Source: Deltaproteobacteria bacterium UBA2385
GTDB lineage: Bacteria > Myxococcota_A > UBA796 > UBA2385
NCBI GenBank assembly: GCA_002343455.1
Contig: DDSR01000167.1
Coordinates: 1-9,464 of the forward strand
DNA length: 9,464 nt
Direction: 5' to 3'
The first letter of the stretch is position 1. Each line of letters opens with the position of its first letter. The notes under the pieces were generated by a model. The model was not told the origin of the DNA. It searched no databases and was given only the letters and a program-made list of their open reading frames with translations. A program made the position numbers and the translations under genes. Of the stretch, positions 1-6,479 are shown piece after piece.

Positions 1-1518
1 CTCCCCGGGGCTGATCGTCACCCGATCCAGGACCCGGGACAGCGCCTCCCGCCGCTCCTCCATCGGGCGCTGCTTCCACGCCTCCATCACCGCCTCGCGG
101 AAACAGTCGGGGTCCAGCTCGTCGATGCCGGGGACCGGGCGCCGGGCCGGCAGGGCGGCGAGCTGGAGCCGCGCCGTCTCACGTTGGGCGAGCAGCGGGG
201 CGGACATCACCTTGGCGTCGTTCTCGTCGATGAGGCCGTTGATCACCTGGGCCGCCGTCGCGCGGATCCGCCGGTCGAGGTCGCCGATCAGGGCCTCCAG
301 GCGGTCCCGGTCGGCGCTGGCCTGATCCCCATCGGCCTCGGCCAGGGCGGTGAGGGTCTGTTCGAGCAGGGCGTTGAGGTTGTCGGGGGCCAGCACCTGC
401 CGCTGGATCGAGTCGGACACCAGCTCGTCGAGCACCTCGCACCGGGCCGAGACGCCGGCGCAGGCTTCCTTCACGGTGCGCCGGGTCTGGCAGAAGTACA
501 GGTAGGACTTCGTGCCCCCGCGGGTGCTCTCGACGATGCCCACGCGCCCGCCGCAGGTCCCGCAGCGCAACCAGGGGGTGAGCAGGCCCTGCTGCCAGGT
601 CGCCAGCGGACTCAGGCCGTTTCCCCGTCCGCCCTTGCGGCCCTCGTTCTTCAGCTTCCGCCGGGCGCCCACGCGGGCGAAGGTCTCGTCGTCCACCGCC
701 GCCGGGTGGCAGTCGCGGGCGACGATGGTGCCCTGGTGGACGATGTGCCCGCAGTAGACCGGGTTCTTCAGGATGTTCTGAACGTGGCGGGGCAGCCAAG
801 AGCCCACGGCGACGGTGCGGGGGTGGCTGGACTCGAAGGGGGGCCGGACACCCCGGCGGGTCATGTGCGCGGCGATGCGCTTGTTGCCCTCGCCCTTCTC
901 GTCCGCCAGCCGGAAGACCTCCCGGACCGCCTCGAAGTCGGCACGGGTGGCCTCGGTCACCACCAGCTTGTTGCCCCCCTGCACGGCGACCATCTCGTAG
1001 CCGTAGGGCCGCGTGCCGTGAGGCCAGAAGCCCTTGTGTGCCTGGGACTGTTTGCCCCGCGACACGTTCCGGGACAGCTCCTCCGAGTATCGCTCGGCCA
1101 GCCACGCGAGGATCGGACGGATCAGCTTCCGCATCGACCGGTCGCCGGTGTCGTGCTCGGTGAGCGACACGATGTCGATACCGGCGTCGTCCAGGGTGGC
1201 GATGGCGCGCAAACAGTCGAACATGTTGCGTGCGATGCGGCTGAAGGCCCAGACGTACATCCGCTCGATCCGCCCCACCACCACCCGGCCCCGGGTCGAG
1301 CCGTCGCGCTGGGCCTCGGCGCGCTTGATGAGCGCCTGGTAGGAAGCGCGGCGGCGGGTCGAGCGCCCCGAGATCCCCTCGTCGATGAACCAGTTTTCCG
1401 GGGGGATGATGCAGCCGTCCTGTGCGGCCCGGCGCTCGATTTCGGCGCGCTGCTGGTCGATGCTCTTGTCCTGCCTCGGGTCGGAGCAACGCAGGTAGGC
1501 GGCGGCGATCTGTGGCAT
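1..1518 (-). CDS. Large serine recombinase/integrase (C-terminal end outside window)
   Basis: A site-specific DNA recombinase of the large serine family, which integrates and excises mobile elements by cutting with an active-site serine. The frame is open for 506 codons from ATG 1518 to the left edge without a stop. The resolvase-type catalytic domain is about residues 5-150: Tyr-Leu-Arg-Cys-Ser with the likely nucleophile Ser12, the EGISG motif at 47-51, and SRIARN at 93-98 with the expected arginines (Ser93 where classical resolvases have Asp). The recombinase domain follows at about 165-285 (KGFWPHGTRPYGY at 162-174). A zinc ribbon has Cys319, Cys322, Cys343 and Cys353. A helical, probably coiled-coil region spans about 380-450. 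GGAG stands 6 nt before the ATG. It is the last visible gene of the minus-strand operon, 47 bp after the 161-aa gene, and lies downstream of an IS66 insertion. The family is clear; whether it is an integrase, an excisionase-dependent element or an invertase is not. Confidence 0.93.
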   Translation of the reverse strand, partial: MPQIAAAYLRCSDPRQDKSIDQQRAEIERRAAQDGCIIPPENWFIDEGISGRSTRRRASYQALIKRAEAQRDGSTRGRVVVGRIERMYVWAFSRIARNMFDCLRAIATLDDAGIDIVSLTEHDTGDRSMRKLIRPILAWLAERYSEELSRNVSRGKQSQAHKGFWPHGTRPYGYEMVAVQGGNKLVVTEATRADFEAVREVFRLADEKGEGNKRIAAHMTRRGVRPPFESSHPRTVAVGSWLPRHVQNILKNPVYCGHIVHQGTIVARDCHPAAVDDETFARVGARRKLKNEGRKGGRGNGLSPLATWQQGLLTPWLRCGTCGGRVGIVESTRGGTKSYLYFCQTRRTVKEACAGVSARCEVLDELVSDSIQRQVLAPDNLNALLEQTLTALAEADGDQASADRDRLEALIGDLDRRIRATAAQVINGLIDENDAKVMSAPLLAQRETARLQLAALPARRPVPGIDELDPDCFREAVMEAWKQRPMEERREALSRVLDRVTISPGE

Positions 1519-1537
1519 GGGCCTCTCCGGTGAGAGC

Positions 1538-1556
1538 ATTTTGTACCTTACATAAT
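1538..1556 (-). promoter_or_regulatory. Interrupted palindrome upstream of the recombinase (candidate operator or att half-site)
   Basis: The 8-bp arms ATTTTGTA and TACATAAT flank a 3-bp centre and pair at 7 of 8 positions. The site lies 20 bp upstream of the recombinase ATG in a short AT-rich island, in a region otherwise above 65% GC. On the coding strand it contains -10-like TATGTA and TACAAA, but I see no convincing -35. It could be an operator over a local recombinase promoter, or a binding site for the recombinase itself. The symmetry is seen; the role is inferred. Confidence 0.4.
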
Positions 1557-1565
1557 CGTGGCCGG

Positions 1566-2051
1566 CTACGCGGCCCGGCGATGCCGACGCGACGCCTCGA
1601 CCGCCGCCTGGAGATCGCCCAGGGTCAAGCAGGAGAGGAAGGCGGCGGCGTCGGGCGTCCCGGTCTCGCGAACGGTCGTACCTACCTGCGGGGTGCGGGG
1701 CCGGCGGTCGGCGGCGGCGTCGCGCACGGCGGCGAGCAGGGCCACAAGTGCTGGGTGCTCCGCACCCACCAGCGGCCGGGCGGCCTCCGCGATCTCGTGC
1801 AGGCCCAGGGCGAAGTCCCCGTTGGCGGCGGCGACGGCCACGGGCTCCGGATCGCCGTTGCGGTGCAGGCGCAGGGTGGGCACGGGGGCGTGTCCCAGGC
1901 CGGCGCCCCCCTCGCCCATGCCTTGCGGGCCAGCGACTTCCAGCCAGGGCGCCTCGGCCTGCTCGAAGGTCACCAGCGCGCCCTGGCCGGCGCGGACCAG
2001 CTCGCGGACCTGCTCGACGACGGAAAGGTGGGAACGGGACGAGGAAGCCAT
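1566..2051 (-). CDS. Conserved-context protein of unknown function, 161 aa
   Basis: I do not recognise this protein. It is soluble-looking, Ala/Leu/Glu-rich, with no signal peptide or membrane segment. An amphipathic helix at about residues 10-22 is followed by a Gly/Pro-rich middle (about 40-60), a helical segment (about 80-112) and a basic C-terminus ending in SRRHRRAA. ATG 2051 was chosen because GAGG sits 6 nt upstream. An in-frame GTG at 2063 would overlap the upstream TGA as GTGA, giving 165 aa, and cannot be excluded. The gene is nested between the helix-turn-helix gene fragment upstream and the recombinase downstream, so it was probably co-translated with them. A role as accessory factor to the recombinase is suggested by position only. 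Confidence 0.65.
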   Translation of the reverse strand: MASSSRSHLSVVEQVRELVRAGQGALVTFEQAEAPWLEVAGPQGMGEGGAGLGHAPVPTLRLHRNGDPEPVAVAAANGDFALGLHEIAEAARPLVGAEHPALVALLAAVRDAAADRRPRTPQVGTTVRETGTPDAAAFLSCLTLGDLQAAVEASRRHRRAA

Positions 2052-2059
2052 CGGGGACC

Positions 2060-2766
2060 TCACGAGGCCAGGGAGGTGGGCGCGTCGGGGGAGGGGCCGT
2101 CCTCGCGCGGCTGCCCCATCGCGAGGTGCAGCGCCCGGCGCAGCGTCGGGCCGAGGAGGGCGCGGGGATGGCTCTCCCCCTTGGAGATCGTGCCCTGCTC
2201 GACGCCGAAGCGGGTGGCGAGCGCGCGCTGGCTCACGCCGAGCCAGGCCCGGTAGGAGGCGAGATCCGCGCCGGTCAACAACGGCAGCTCGTCGGGGACG
2301 GGCGCGGGGTCGGGCGCCGCGGTGACCTTCGGAGTGGGGCTTGGGGCCTTCCGGGTGGGCGGGGCCTCGGTGATGGCCTCCTGGAACAGCCGGGCCAGGG
2401 GCGTCAGCTCCTCAGCCTCGGCCCCGGGCGCGGGGGCAGGCGGCGCGCGGCGAGCGATGGGAGCCCCCCGTGCCGCGGCTGGCTTCGTCCGCGCGGGCGC
2501 GACCGGCGACGGGGCGACGACGGGCCGAGGAGGCGCAGCCGGCACCGGCGACGGGGCGACCCTGGCGCGGGTCAGCTCCTCGGCGCGCAGCCGGGCCAAC
2601 TCCTTGGCGTGGGCCTCGGCGGCGCGTGTGGCCTCCTCCTGCACGCGGGCGGCGCGCTCCTCGGCGGCCACCCGCCGACGCTCGGCCTCCTCCGCCTGCC
2701 GGTGCAGCGCCTCGCGCTCGGGATCGACGGGCGGGGGCGTCGGCGCGGTCGGTCGCTCTTTGACGC
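2060..2766 (-). pseudogene. C-terminal fragment of an HTH protein split by the IS66 element
   Basis: This is the 3' part of a gene whose 5' part lies at 5416-5649. It gives 232 residues after the duplicated target site: a charged coiled-coil rich in Ala, Glu and Arg (residues about 89-145 of the restored protein), a Pro/Ala-rich linker with repeated AP and PxP pieces (about 146-235), and a C-terminal XRE-like helix-turn-helix (about 236-292) containing GVSQRALATRFGVEQGTISK. The reading frame continues upstream into the IS end, where ATG codons at 2824 and 2809 could restart translation and still make the DNA-binding part. The stop TGA overlaps the GTG alternative start of the next gene. Joining both parts without the IS gives one 310-aa open frame, so the split is certain; residual expression of this fragment is speculation. 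Confidence 0.85.
2759..2766. repeat. Target-site duplication, left copy (TTTGACGC)
   Basis: Eight bases directly outside the left IS end, identical to 5416-5423. Eight base pairs is the duplication length expected for the IS66 family. Confidence 0.95.
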
Positions 2767-2793
2767 GTAACCACCGGCTGATACCCAGCCGCC
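2767..2793. repeat. IS66 terminal inverted repeat, tnpC-side end
   Basis: Begins GTAACCACCGGC and matches the complement of the other end (5389-5415) at 23 of 27 positions, with mismatches at positions 13, 14, 16 and 17. The GTAA start is typical of the family. By the family convention this is the right end, as it follows tnpC. Confidence 0.93.
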
Positions 2794-2837
2794 GGACCCC
2801 CGCCGGCATGTGAAGCAGGGTCATGCACCCCGCGTCA

Positions 2838-4583
2838 TCAGCCGTTCGTGGTTCCGAGGTCCTGGCCCTGCTGCTCACGGGTCGCCTTCCAGGCGTCGGG
2901 GAGCAGCGCGGTGGCGGCGTCAGCGGACCACTCGCGGCGTGCGAGCTGTTCGAGGACCCAGCCGAGGTAGTCGAGCTCGTTGACGCCGTGGAGTCGGGCG
3001 GTGGTGACGATGCTCATGAGCCGGGCGACGTGCTCGAGCTTGTCCTGGTCGCGGAAGAAGAGCCAGAGCTTGCGGCCGATGGTGATGCGTCGCAGGCCCC
3101 GCTCGGCGGCGTTGTTGTCGATGCTGACGGTGGGGTCGGTGAGGAAGACCTGCAGGGGCTCCTGCTGGTTCTTCAGGTAGGTCCACGCCTGGCCGAGCGG
3201 ACCCTTGGTCTCGATGGTGGGCGCGACATCCCTGGCCCACTGCAGCAGCGCTGCCATCATGGGCACGGAGCGCTCCTGCCGAAGGCGGAGCAGGTCGTCG
3301 GGCCCCAAGCCGCGCAGGCTGGCCAGCTCGTCGACCCCGAACATGCCGTTGACGAGGGCCAGGGCCAGGGTGGCGCGCGGGTCGTGGGCCAGCTCGGCCT
3401 TGCGCAGCTTGCGGCGCAGGTGGCTCATGCAGCCGGCCAGCGTGTTGCCCTGGGCGGCGGCCAGCCGGGGGAAGCCCGCGTAGCCGTCGCCCTGCAGGAC
3501 CCCCGTCAGCGGTCCCAGGGCCTGTTGCGCCTCGCTCGCTCGCCAGCTCTTCGTCGCGAAGAAGAAGGCGAACTTCTCGTCGCCCAAGGCCAGCCAGACC
3601 CGCGCTCTTCGTCGGACCCGCTCCTTCTCTCCTTCGTGCACGTCGGTGTACGTGTCGTCGATGTTGACCAGGCGTGCCTGCTGGACCTGTCTCTGGATGG
3701 CCTCGACCACCGGCTTGGCCCGGTCACCCGACACGCGGATCAGCGTGTGGATCATGTCCTCAGAGACCGGCATGCCCTCGGCCTGCATCATCTCGGCGAT
3801 GCGGGCGACGGGCAGGTTGTGCGTGAGCCGCAGGAACAGCAACCGGCTGGCCGCCGAGAAGCCCAGGTGGCCCTTGTCGACAGGCTTGGGCGCGACCGGA
3901 GCAGACTGCGGCGTGCCGTGGTGCTTCCTGCATGCCACGACCGGCTGCTTGTCGACGACGACGACGCCCTGGGTCCGGTACTCGAGCCTCCAACTGCTCT
4001 CGTAGCCGATGATGTCCCGCGCCTGCCCGCAGTCCGGGCACGTGCAGTGCTCCGGCGGCACGGGGTGGGTGATCTCCTCGCACGGCAGGTGGGTCGGCCA
4101 GGGGGCCTGCGCGCCCCCGTTCTTCTCGGCGTCCAGGCGCATCGCCGCACGCCGCGCGATGCGCGCCCGCGCAGTTTCGGCCTTCCGGGCCGCCTTCGCC
4201 GCCTCGATCTCCTGCCGGGTCTGGGCGATGAGCTCCGCCGCCGACGGTGTGACGGGCTTCGCCTCGGTCTCAGCCCCAGCCTGGGTCTCCGGCTCGGTCG
4301 GAGGCGGGCCGAGCGCATTGCGCAGCGCCGTCTGGAAGAGCAGGAGCTGGTCAGCGGACGACTGCTCCGACGAGCGGCCGAAGCGGCTGGCCGTCAGGTC
4401 GATCAGCCGCTGCTTGAGGTAGTCGCGGTCCGCGCCCATGGTCAGGAAGAGGTCAGCCAGGAAGGCCAGGGACTCTTCCGGGCTCATCTCCTGCATCAGC
4501 GCGCCCAGGCGCTCGACGAGCGCGTCCCGCGAGCGCTCTTTCAGCAGCTCGATGGCGACAGTCGACTTGCGGGCGGCCGGCAT
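2838..4583 (-). CDS. tnpC: IS66 transposase TnpC (DDE type)
   Basis: The transposase that cuts and joins IS ends. It is 581 aa from ATG 4583; a TTG at 4607 would give 589 aa. I prefer the ATG, although GGAAGG lies unusually close (1 nt) and the start remains uncertain. In 589-aa numbering, an N-terminal helical region (about 20-160) carries the SRFGRSSEQ motif typical of the family at 74-82. A zinc-binding segment follows, with Cys188, Cys190, Cys193 and probably Cys226. The catalytic core has Asp in NIDDTY (317/318), Asp374 in QGDGYAGF and Glu502 in DNNAAERGLR. The conserved C-terminal domain contains HGVNELDYLGWVLEQL. Length and motifs are normal, with no frameshift. The gene starts 55 bp after tnpB; its stop lies 71 bp from the IS end. 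Confidence 0.95.
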   Translation of the reverse strand: MPAARKSTVAIELLKERSRDALVERLGALMQEMSPEESLAFLADLFLTMGADRDYLKQRLIDLTASRFGRSSEQSSADQLLLFQTALRNALGPPPTEPETQAGAETEAKPVTPSAAELIAQTRQEIEAAKAARKAETARARIARRAAMRLDAEKNGGAQAPWPTHLPCEEITHPVPPEHCTCPDCGQARDIIGYESSWRLEYRTQGVVVVDKQPVVACRKHHGTPQSAPVAPKPVDKGHLGFSAASRLLFLRLTHNLPVARIAEMMQAEGMPVSEDMIHTLIRVSGDRAKPVVEAIQRQVQQARLVNIDDTYTDVHEGEKERVRRRARVWLALGDEKFAFFFATKSWRASEAQQALGPLTGVLQGDGYAGFPRLAAAQGNTLAGCMSHLRRKLRKAELAHDPRATLALALVNGMFGVDELASLRGLGPDDLLRLRQERSVPMMAALLQWARDVAPTIETKGPLGQAWTYLKNQQEPLQVFLTDPTVSIDNNAAERGLRRITIGRKLWLFFRDQDKLEHVARLMSIVTTARLHGVNELDYLGWVLEQLARREWSADAATALLPDAWKATREQQGQDLGTTNG

Positions 4584-4638
4584 GCCTTCCGCATATCGCG
4601 AAGTCAAATAGTCCGCAATAAACCTTGCGAATATAAAA
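4584..4638 (-). promoter_or_regulatory. AT-rich tnpB-tnpC spacer with small hairpin
   Basis: A short AT-rich gap inside an otherwise very GC-rich element. It has a 5-bp stem, CGCAA at 4614-4618 pairing with TTGCG at 4625-4629 around a 6-nt loop, and a -10-like TATATT on the coding strand next to the tnpB stop. It may hold a weak internal promoter or a translation control site for tnpC. Only the base composition and the hairpin are seen directly. Confidence 0.3.
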
Positions 4639-5013
4639 TCACGAAGTGGCGGGGCGAGGATCGAAGGTGGGCGGGCGGTACGCGGGCCGCCGACGGGCGC
4701 CTCGCAGGTCGATCCCCTCCAGCAGCAGGGTCAGCGTTGCGAAGTCGACCTCGAACGACGCTGCGTCTGCCGGGACATCGGGCAGGACGAATCGGCCTGC
4801 CTCCAGCTTCTTCGAGAAGATGCAGTAGCCCGAGCGATCCCAGAACAGGAGCTTGACCAGGTTGCCGCCCTTGCCGATGAAGACGTAGAGGTGGCCGGAC
4901 TGGGGGTCCGACGCGAGCGCACCGCGGACCTGCGTGGCCAGCCGGTAGAACGAAGCCCGCAGGTCGACCGGCTCGAGGGCCAGGAACACTCGGACGCTGG
5001 GCGGCATCAGCAT
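4639..5013 (-). CDS. tnpB: IS66 accessory protein TnpB (IS66 Orf2)
   Basis: A small IS66-specific protein required with TnpA and TnpC for efficient transposition; its biochemical role is poorly defined. It is 124 aa, the usual size. Recognisable family landmarks are SVRVFLALEPVDLRASF near the N-terminus, then GHLYVFIGKGGNLVKLLFWD and KLEAGRFVLP in the middle. ATG 5013 lies inside the end of tnpA. A second ATG at 5007 overlaps the tnpA stop as TGATG and would give 122 aa. Either start implies translational coupling to tnpA. The same frame is open further upstream, but that extension only shadows tnpA. Confidence 0.93.
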   Translation of the reverse strand: MLMPPSVRVFLALEPVDLRASFYRLATQVRGALASDPQSGHLYVFIGKGGNLVKLLFWDRSGYCIFSKKLEAGRFVLPDVPADAASFEVDFATLTLLLEGIDLRGARRRPAYRPPTFDPRPATS

Positions 5014-5339
5014 GACGTGCTCGCCGTCGCCGTCAGCACCGCGCGAAGGCCCTCGACCAGATCGGCACCCACGACCTCGACGGTGTGACCGGTCGGGCAG
5101 TGCAGCAGCAGGCGCGGCGGCTCCGGTGGGGTCGACGCGCGGGCCAGCAGCTCCACCAGGCGCACGCCGGTCGCACCGGTCGGCGTCGGATCTTGCAGCC
5201 GGGACCGCCACCGACGAAGCCGCTCGGGGTGGATCCCCTCGCGCTGGGCGAACTCCTGCAGGCTCAGCCCGCTGCTCGCCTGCTCAGCAAGGACCCGCTT
5301 CGCGTCTGCTTTCGACCACCGTCTCCACTGTCGCGGCAT
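5007..5339 (-). CDS. tnpA: IS66 protein TnpA (IS66 Orf1, HTH)
   Basis: The first IS66 protein, 110 aa, with an N-terminal helix-turn-helix (about residues 9-48: WSKADAKRVLAE, then GLSLQEFAQREGIHPERLRRW), expected to bind IS DNA or regulate transposition. The C-terminal part has the LLLHCPTGHTVEVVGAD segment common in these proteins. An unusually strong Shine-Dalgarno, AGGAGGT, lies 6 nt before ATG 5339. The start is 76 bp inside the IS end. Translation of the interrupted host gene enters the IS and continues 56 nt past this start in another frame, so ribosomes from the host gene would cross the tnpA start. Confidence 0.92.
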   Translation of the reverse strand: MPRQWRRWSKADAKRVLAEQASSGLSLQEFAQREGIHPERLRRWRSRLQDPTPTGATGVRLVELLARASTPPEPPRLLLHCPTGHTVEVVGADLVEGLRAVLTATASTSC

Positions 5340-5388
5340 CTGCCACCTCCTCGGGGGGATGACGGAGGTAGCCGGCGCGATGGGGGGT

Positions 5389-5415
5389 GGCGGCTGGGGT
5401 TGGGCCGGTGGTTAC
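5389..5415. repeat. IS66 terminal inverted repeat, tnpA-side end
   Basis: The complement of this segment begins GTAACCACCGGC and matches the other end at 23 of 27 positions. The duplicated TTTGACGC follows directly. Confidence 0.93.
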
Positions 5416-5423
5416 TTTGACGC
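5416..5423. repeat. Target-site duplication, right copy (TTTGACGC)
   Basis: Identical to 2759-2766. On the coding strand it contributes to codons Arg-Val-Lys, present on both sides of the IS. Confidence 0.95.
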
Positions 5424-5648
5424 GATCCGGGCGAGGTGCGGCCCGGCGAGCCGCCTTCAGCTCCACCACGCGGTCCTCGGCCAGCTCCGCGAGGTCGTCG
5501 TAGCGGGCGCTGGCCCGTCGGTCCCCCCGGGCGGCGGCGGCCCGGCTCTCGTCGCGGTACTCGCGCATCCAGGCCATCAACGCGCCCACGTCCTCGCAGG
5601 CTTCGATGAAGCCCCGCTGCGCCCGGACCTCGCGCTCCAGCCCACTCA

Positions 5649-6005
5649 TCACCGGCTCCGCAGCCCGCCCCGGGCGGCGCGCAGGTCGGTGACCCGCTCG
5701 TCGATCAGGTCGATCACGTCCTGGGTCCGCAGGCGGGTCATCGGGCTCATCGGCGAGGACAGGCTCTCCAGGTACTCCGCGCGCATCGCCCGAAGGGCCA
5801 CGACGTCCGACGAGGCTCGGACCTGCGCCCGGAGCCGGTGAAAGGCCCGTTCGAGGGTGGCGAGCCCCTCCGCGGTCTCCTCGGTCCCGGGGTCGTCGTC
5901 CTCGTCGCCTTCTTCCTCCTCGTCGTCGTCGTCGAGGTCGTCGTCGTCGTCGAGGCCCACCTCGTCCTCGAACTCCTCGGTCTCGTCGTACTGGCGGCTG
6001 AACAT
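5649..6005 (-). CDS. Small protein with Asp/Glu-rich N-terminal tail, 118 aa
   Basis: I know no named family for this protein. Residues about 7-44 are nearly all Asp and Glu, including runs of five Asp (19-23), four Asp and four Glu, giving a highly negative, surely disordered tail. Residues 50-112 form a helical domain, LER...DVVALRAMRAEY...DLIDERVTDLRAAR, that also occurs at the start of the next protein in the operon. The start is secure: GAGGAG 6 nt before ATG 6005. The stop overlaps the next ATG as TGATG. Such tails can mimic DNA or bind basic proteins, so an effect on the neighbouring DNA-binding proteins or the recombinase is possible, but this is inference. The acidic codons form TCG-type triplet repeats on the plus strand (about 5928-5955), which are prone to slippage. 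Confidence 0.85.
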   Translation of the reverse strand: MFSRQYDETEEFEDEVGLDDDDDLDDDDEEEEGDEDDDPGTEETAEGLATLERAFHRLRAQVRASSDVVALRAMRAEYLESLSSPMSPMTRLRTQDVIDLIDERVTDLRAARGGLRSR

Positions 6006-6029
6006 GGGCTGCTCCTCGGGCTGGTGGGG

Positions 6030-6476
6030 TCAGTCGTCGTCCGTCTCGAACTGCGCGACGCGGACGGGGGAGAACTCTCGGAACTCCTGGTCGAAGACAC
6101 GGCCCACCACGCGGTCGATGCGGGCCGTCTCCAGGATCACGTCGTCCTCCCGGCGCGGCCGGTTGAGCACGCGAACCCCGTCCTTCTGGAGCGCGCGGGC
6201 GCTCAGGTGTAGCAGCGCCAGCACCGCGGTCGCGTCGCTGTCCAGCCGCTCATCGGCCACGCGCTGGCCCAGGCGCAGCAGGACGTGGAAGGAGGGCGTG
6301 GCCCGGCCCGTCTCGATGTGGGTGAGCGTGGGCCGGGAGATCTTGAGCGTGGCGGCCATCTCGGCGGCCGTCAGGCCCAGGTCGGCGCGCACGACCGCGA
6401 GGCAGCGGCCGAACAGGGTCGCGGAGTCCACGATGGGACGTCGGGGGGAAGGCGCGGGTGCGGGTCGATTCGGCAT
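6030..6476 (-). CDS. XRE-family transcriptional regulator, 148 aa
   Basis: A DNA-binding regulator, probably the repressor of its own operon. After a Pro/Arg-rich N-terminal arm (1-16), residues about 20-75 form an XRE/Cro-type helix-turn-helix: LGLTAAEMAATLKISRPTL, then HIETGRATPSFHVLLRL, the classic recognition-helix and following pattern. The C-terminal 70 residues are charged, end in ETDDD, and are unrecognised. ATG 6476 was chosen because upstream in-frame starts overlap the promoter and operator, and no Shine-Dalgarno precedes any of them. The placed -10 element ends 7 nt before the ATG, which suggests a leaderless mRNA. It is the first gene of the minus-strand operon, 24 bp before the acidic-protein gene. 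Confidence 0.88.
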   Translation of the reverse strand: MPNRPAPAPSPRRPIVDSATLFGRCLAVVRADLGLTAAEMAATLKISRPTLTHIETGRATPSFHVLLRLGQRVADERLDSDATAVLALLHLSARALQKDGVRVLNRPRREDDVILETARIDRVVGRVFDQEFREFSPVRVAQFETDDD

Positions 6477-6479
6477 CGA

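Larger units (their letters stand above)
2767..5415 (-). mobile_element. Complete IS66-family insertion sequence, 2,649 bp
   Basis: A transposon with all the parts of a canonical IS66 element: tnpA, tnpB and tnpC in order, 27-bp imperfect terminal repeats starting GTAAC, and a perfect 8-bp direct duplication of TTTGACGC outside both ends. The three genes have full-length frames and the DDE residues of TnpC are present, so the element may still be active. It lies inside a helix-turn-helix gene in the same orientation as that gene, so the host promoter could read into the transposase genes. The identical duplications and clean reading-frame restoration argue for a recent insertion. Confidence 0.96.
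5284..5649 (-). pseudogene. N-terminal fragment of the HTH protein split by the IS66 element
   Basis: The host part is 5416-5649 (78 codons). The frame then runs 43 codons into the IS and stops at 5284. ATG 5649 overlaps the upstream TGA by one base (TGATG), which implies coupling; a GTG one codon earlier also exists. The 78 residues are helical and charged. Residues 4-68 match residues 51-112 of the acidic protein encoded just upstream: LER, then D-V-x-A-L-x-A 16 residues later, E-Y, and finally D-x-x-D-L...R-V-x-E-L-x-A-A-R. With the 232 codons at 2060-2758 it restores a 310-aa protein: this domain, a coiled coil, a Pro/Ala linker and an XRE-like DNA-binding domain. The fragment alone lacks the DNA-binding part. 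The function of the intact protein is unknown. Confidence 0.85.

Noticed and set aside
184..1533. Long plus-strand open frame opposite the recombinase, and a 436-codon minus-strand frame at 179-1489
   Set aside because: Both are shadows caused by high GC. The minus frame from 1518 to 1 carries the recombinase motifs and explains the region.
1561..1580. Rho-independent terminator at the GGCC-rich inverted segment near the 161-aa gene stop
   Set aside because: The stem is short and no T-run follows on the coding strand.
1748..2770. 340-codon plus-strand frame and related overlapping frames at 1422-2325
   Set aside because: Arg/Pro/Gly-rich shadow opposite the 161-aa gene and HTH fragment; no motif or ribosome site.
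2823..4856. 677-codon plus-strand open frame
   Set aside because: Antisense shadow of tnpC and tnpB; no domain, and the minus strand carries a complete transposase.
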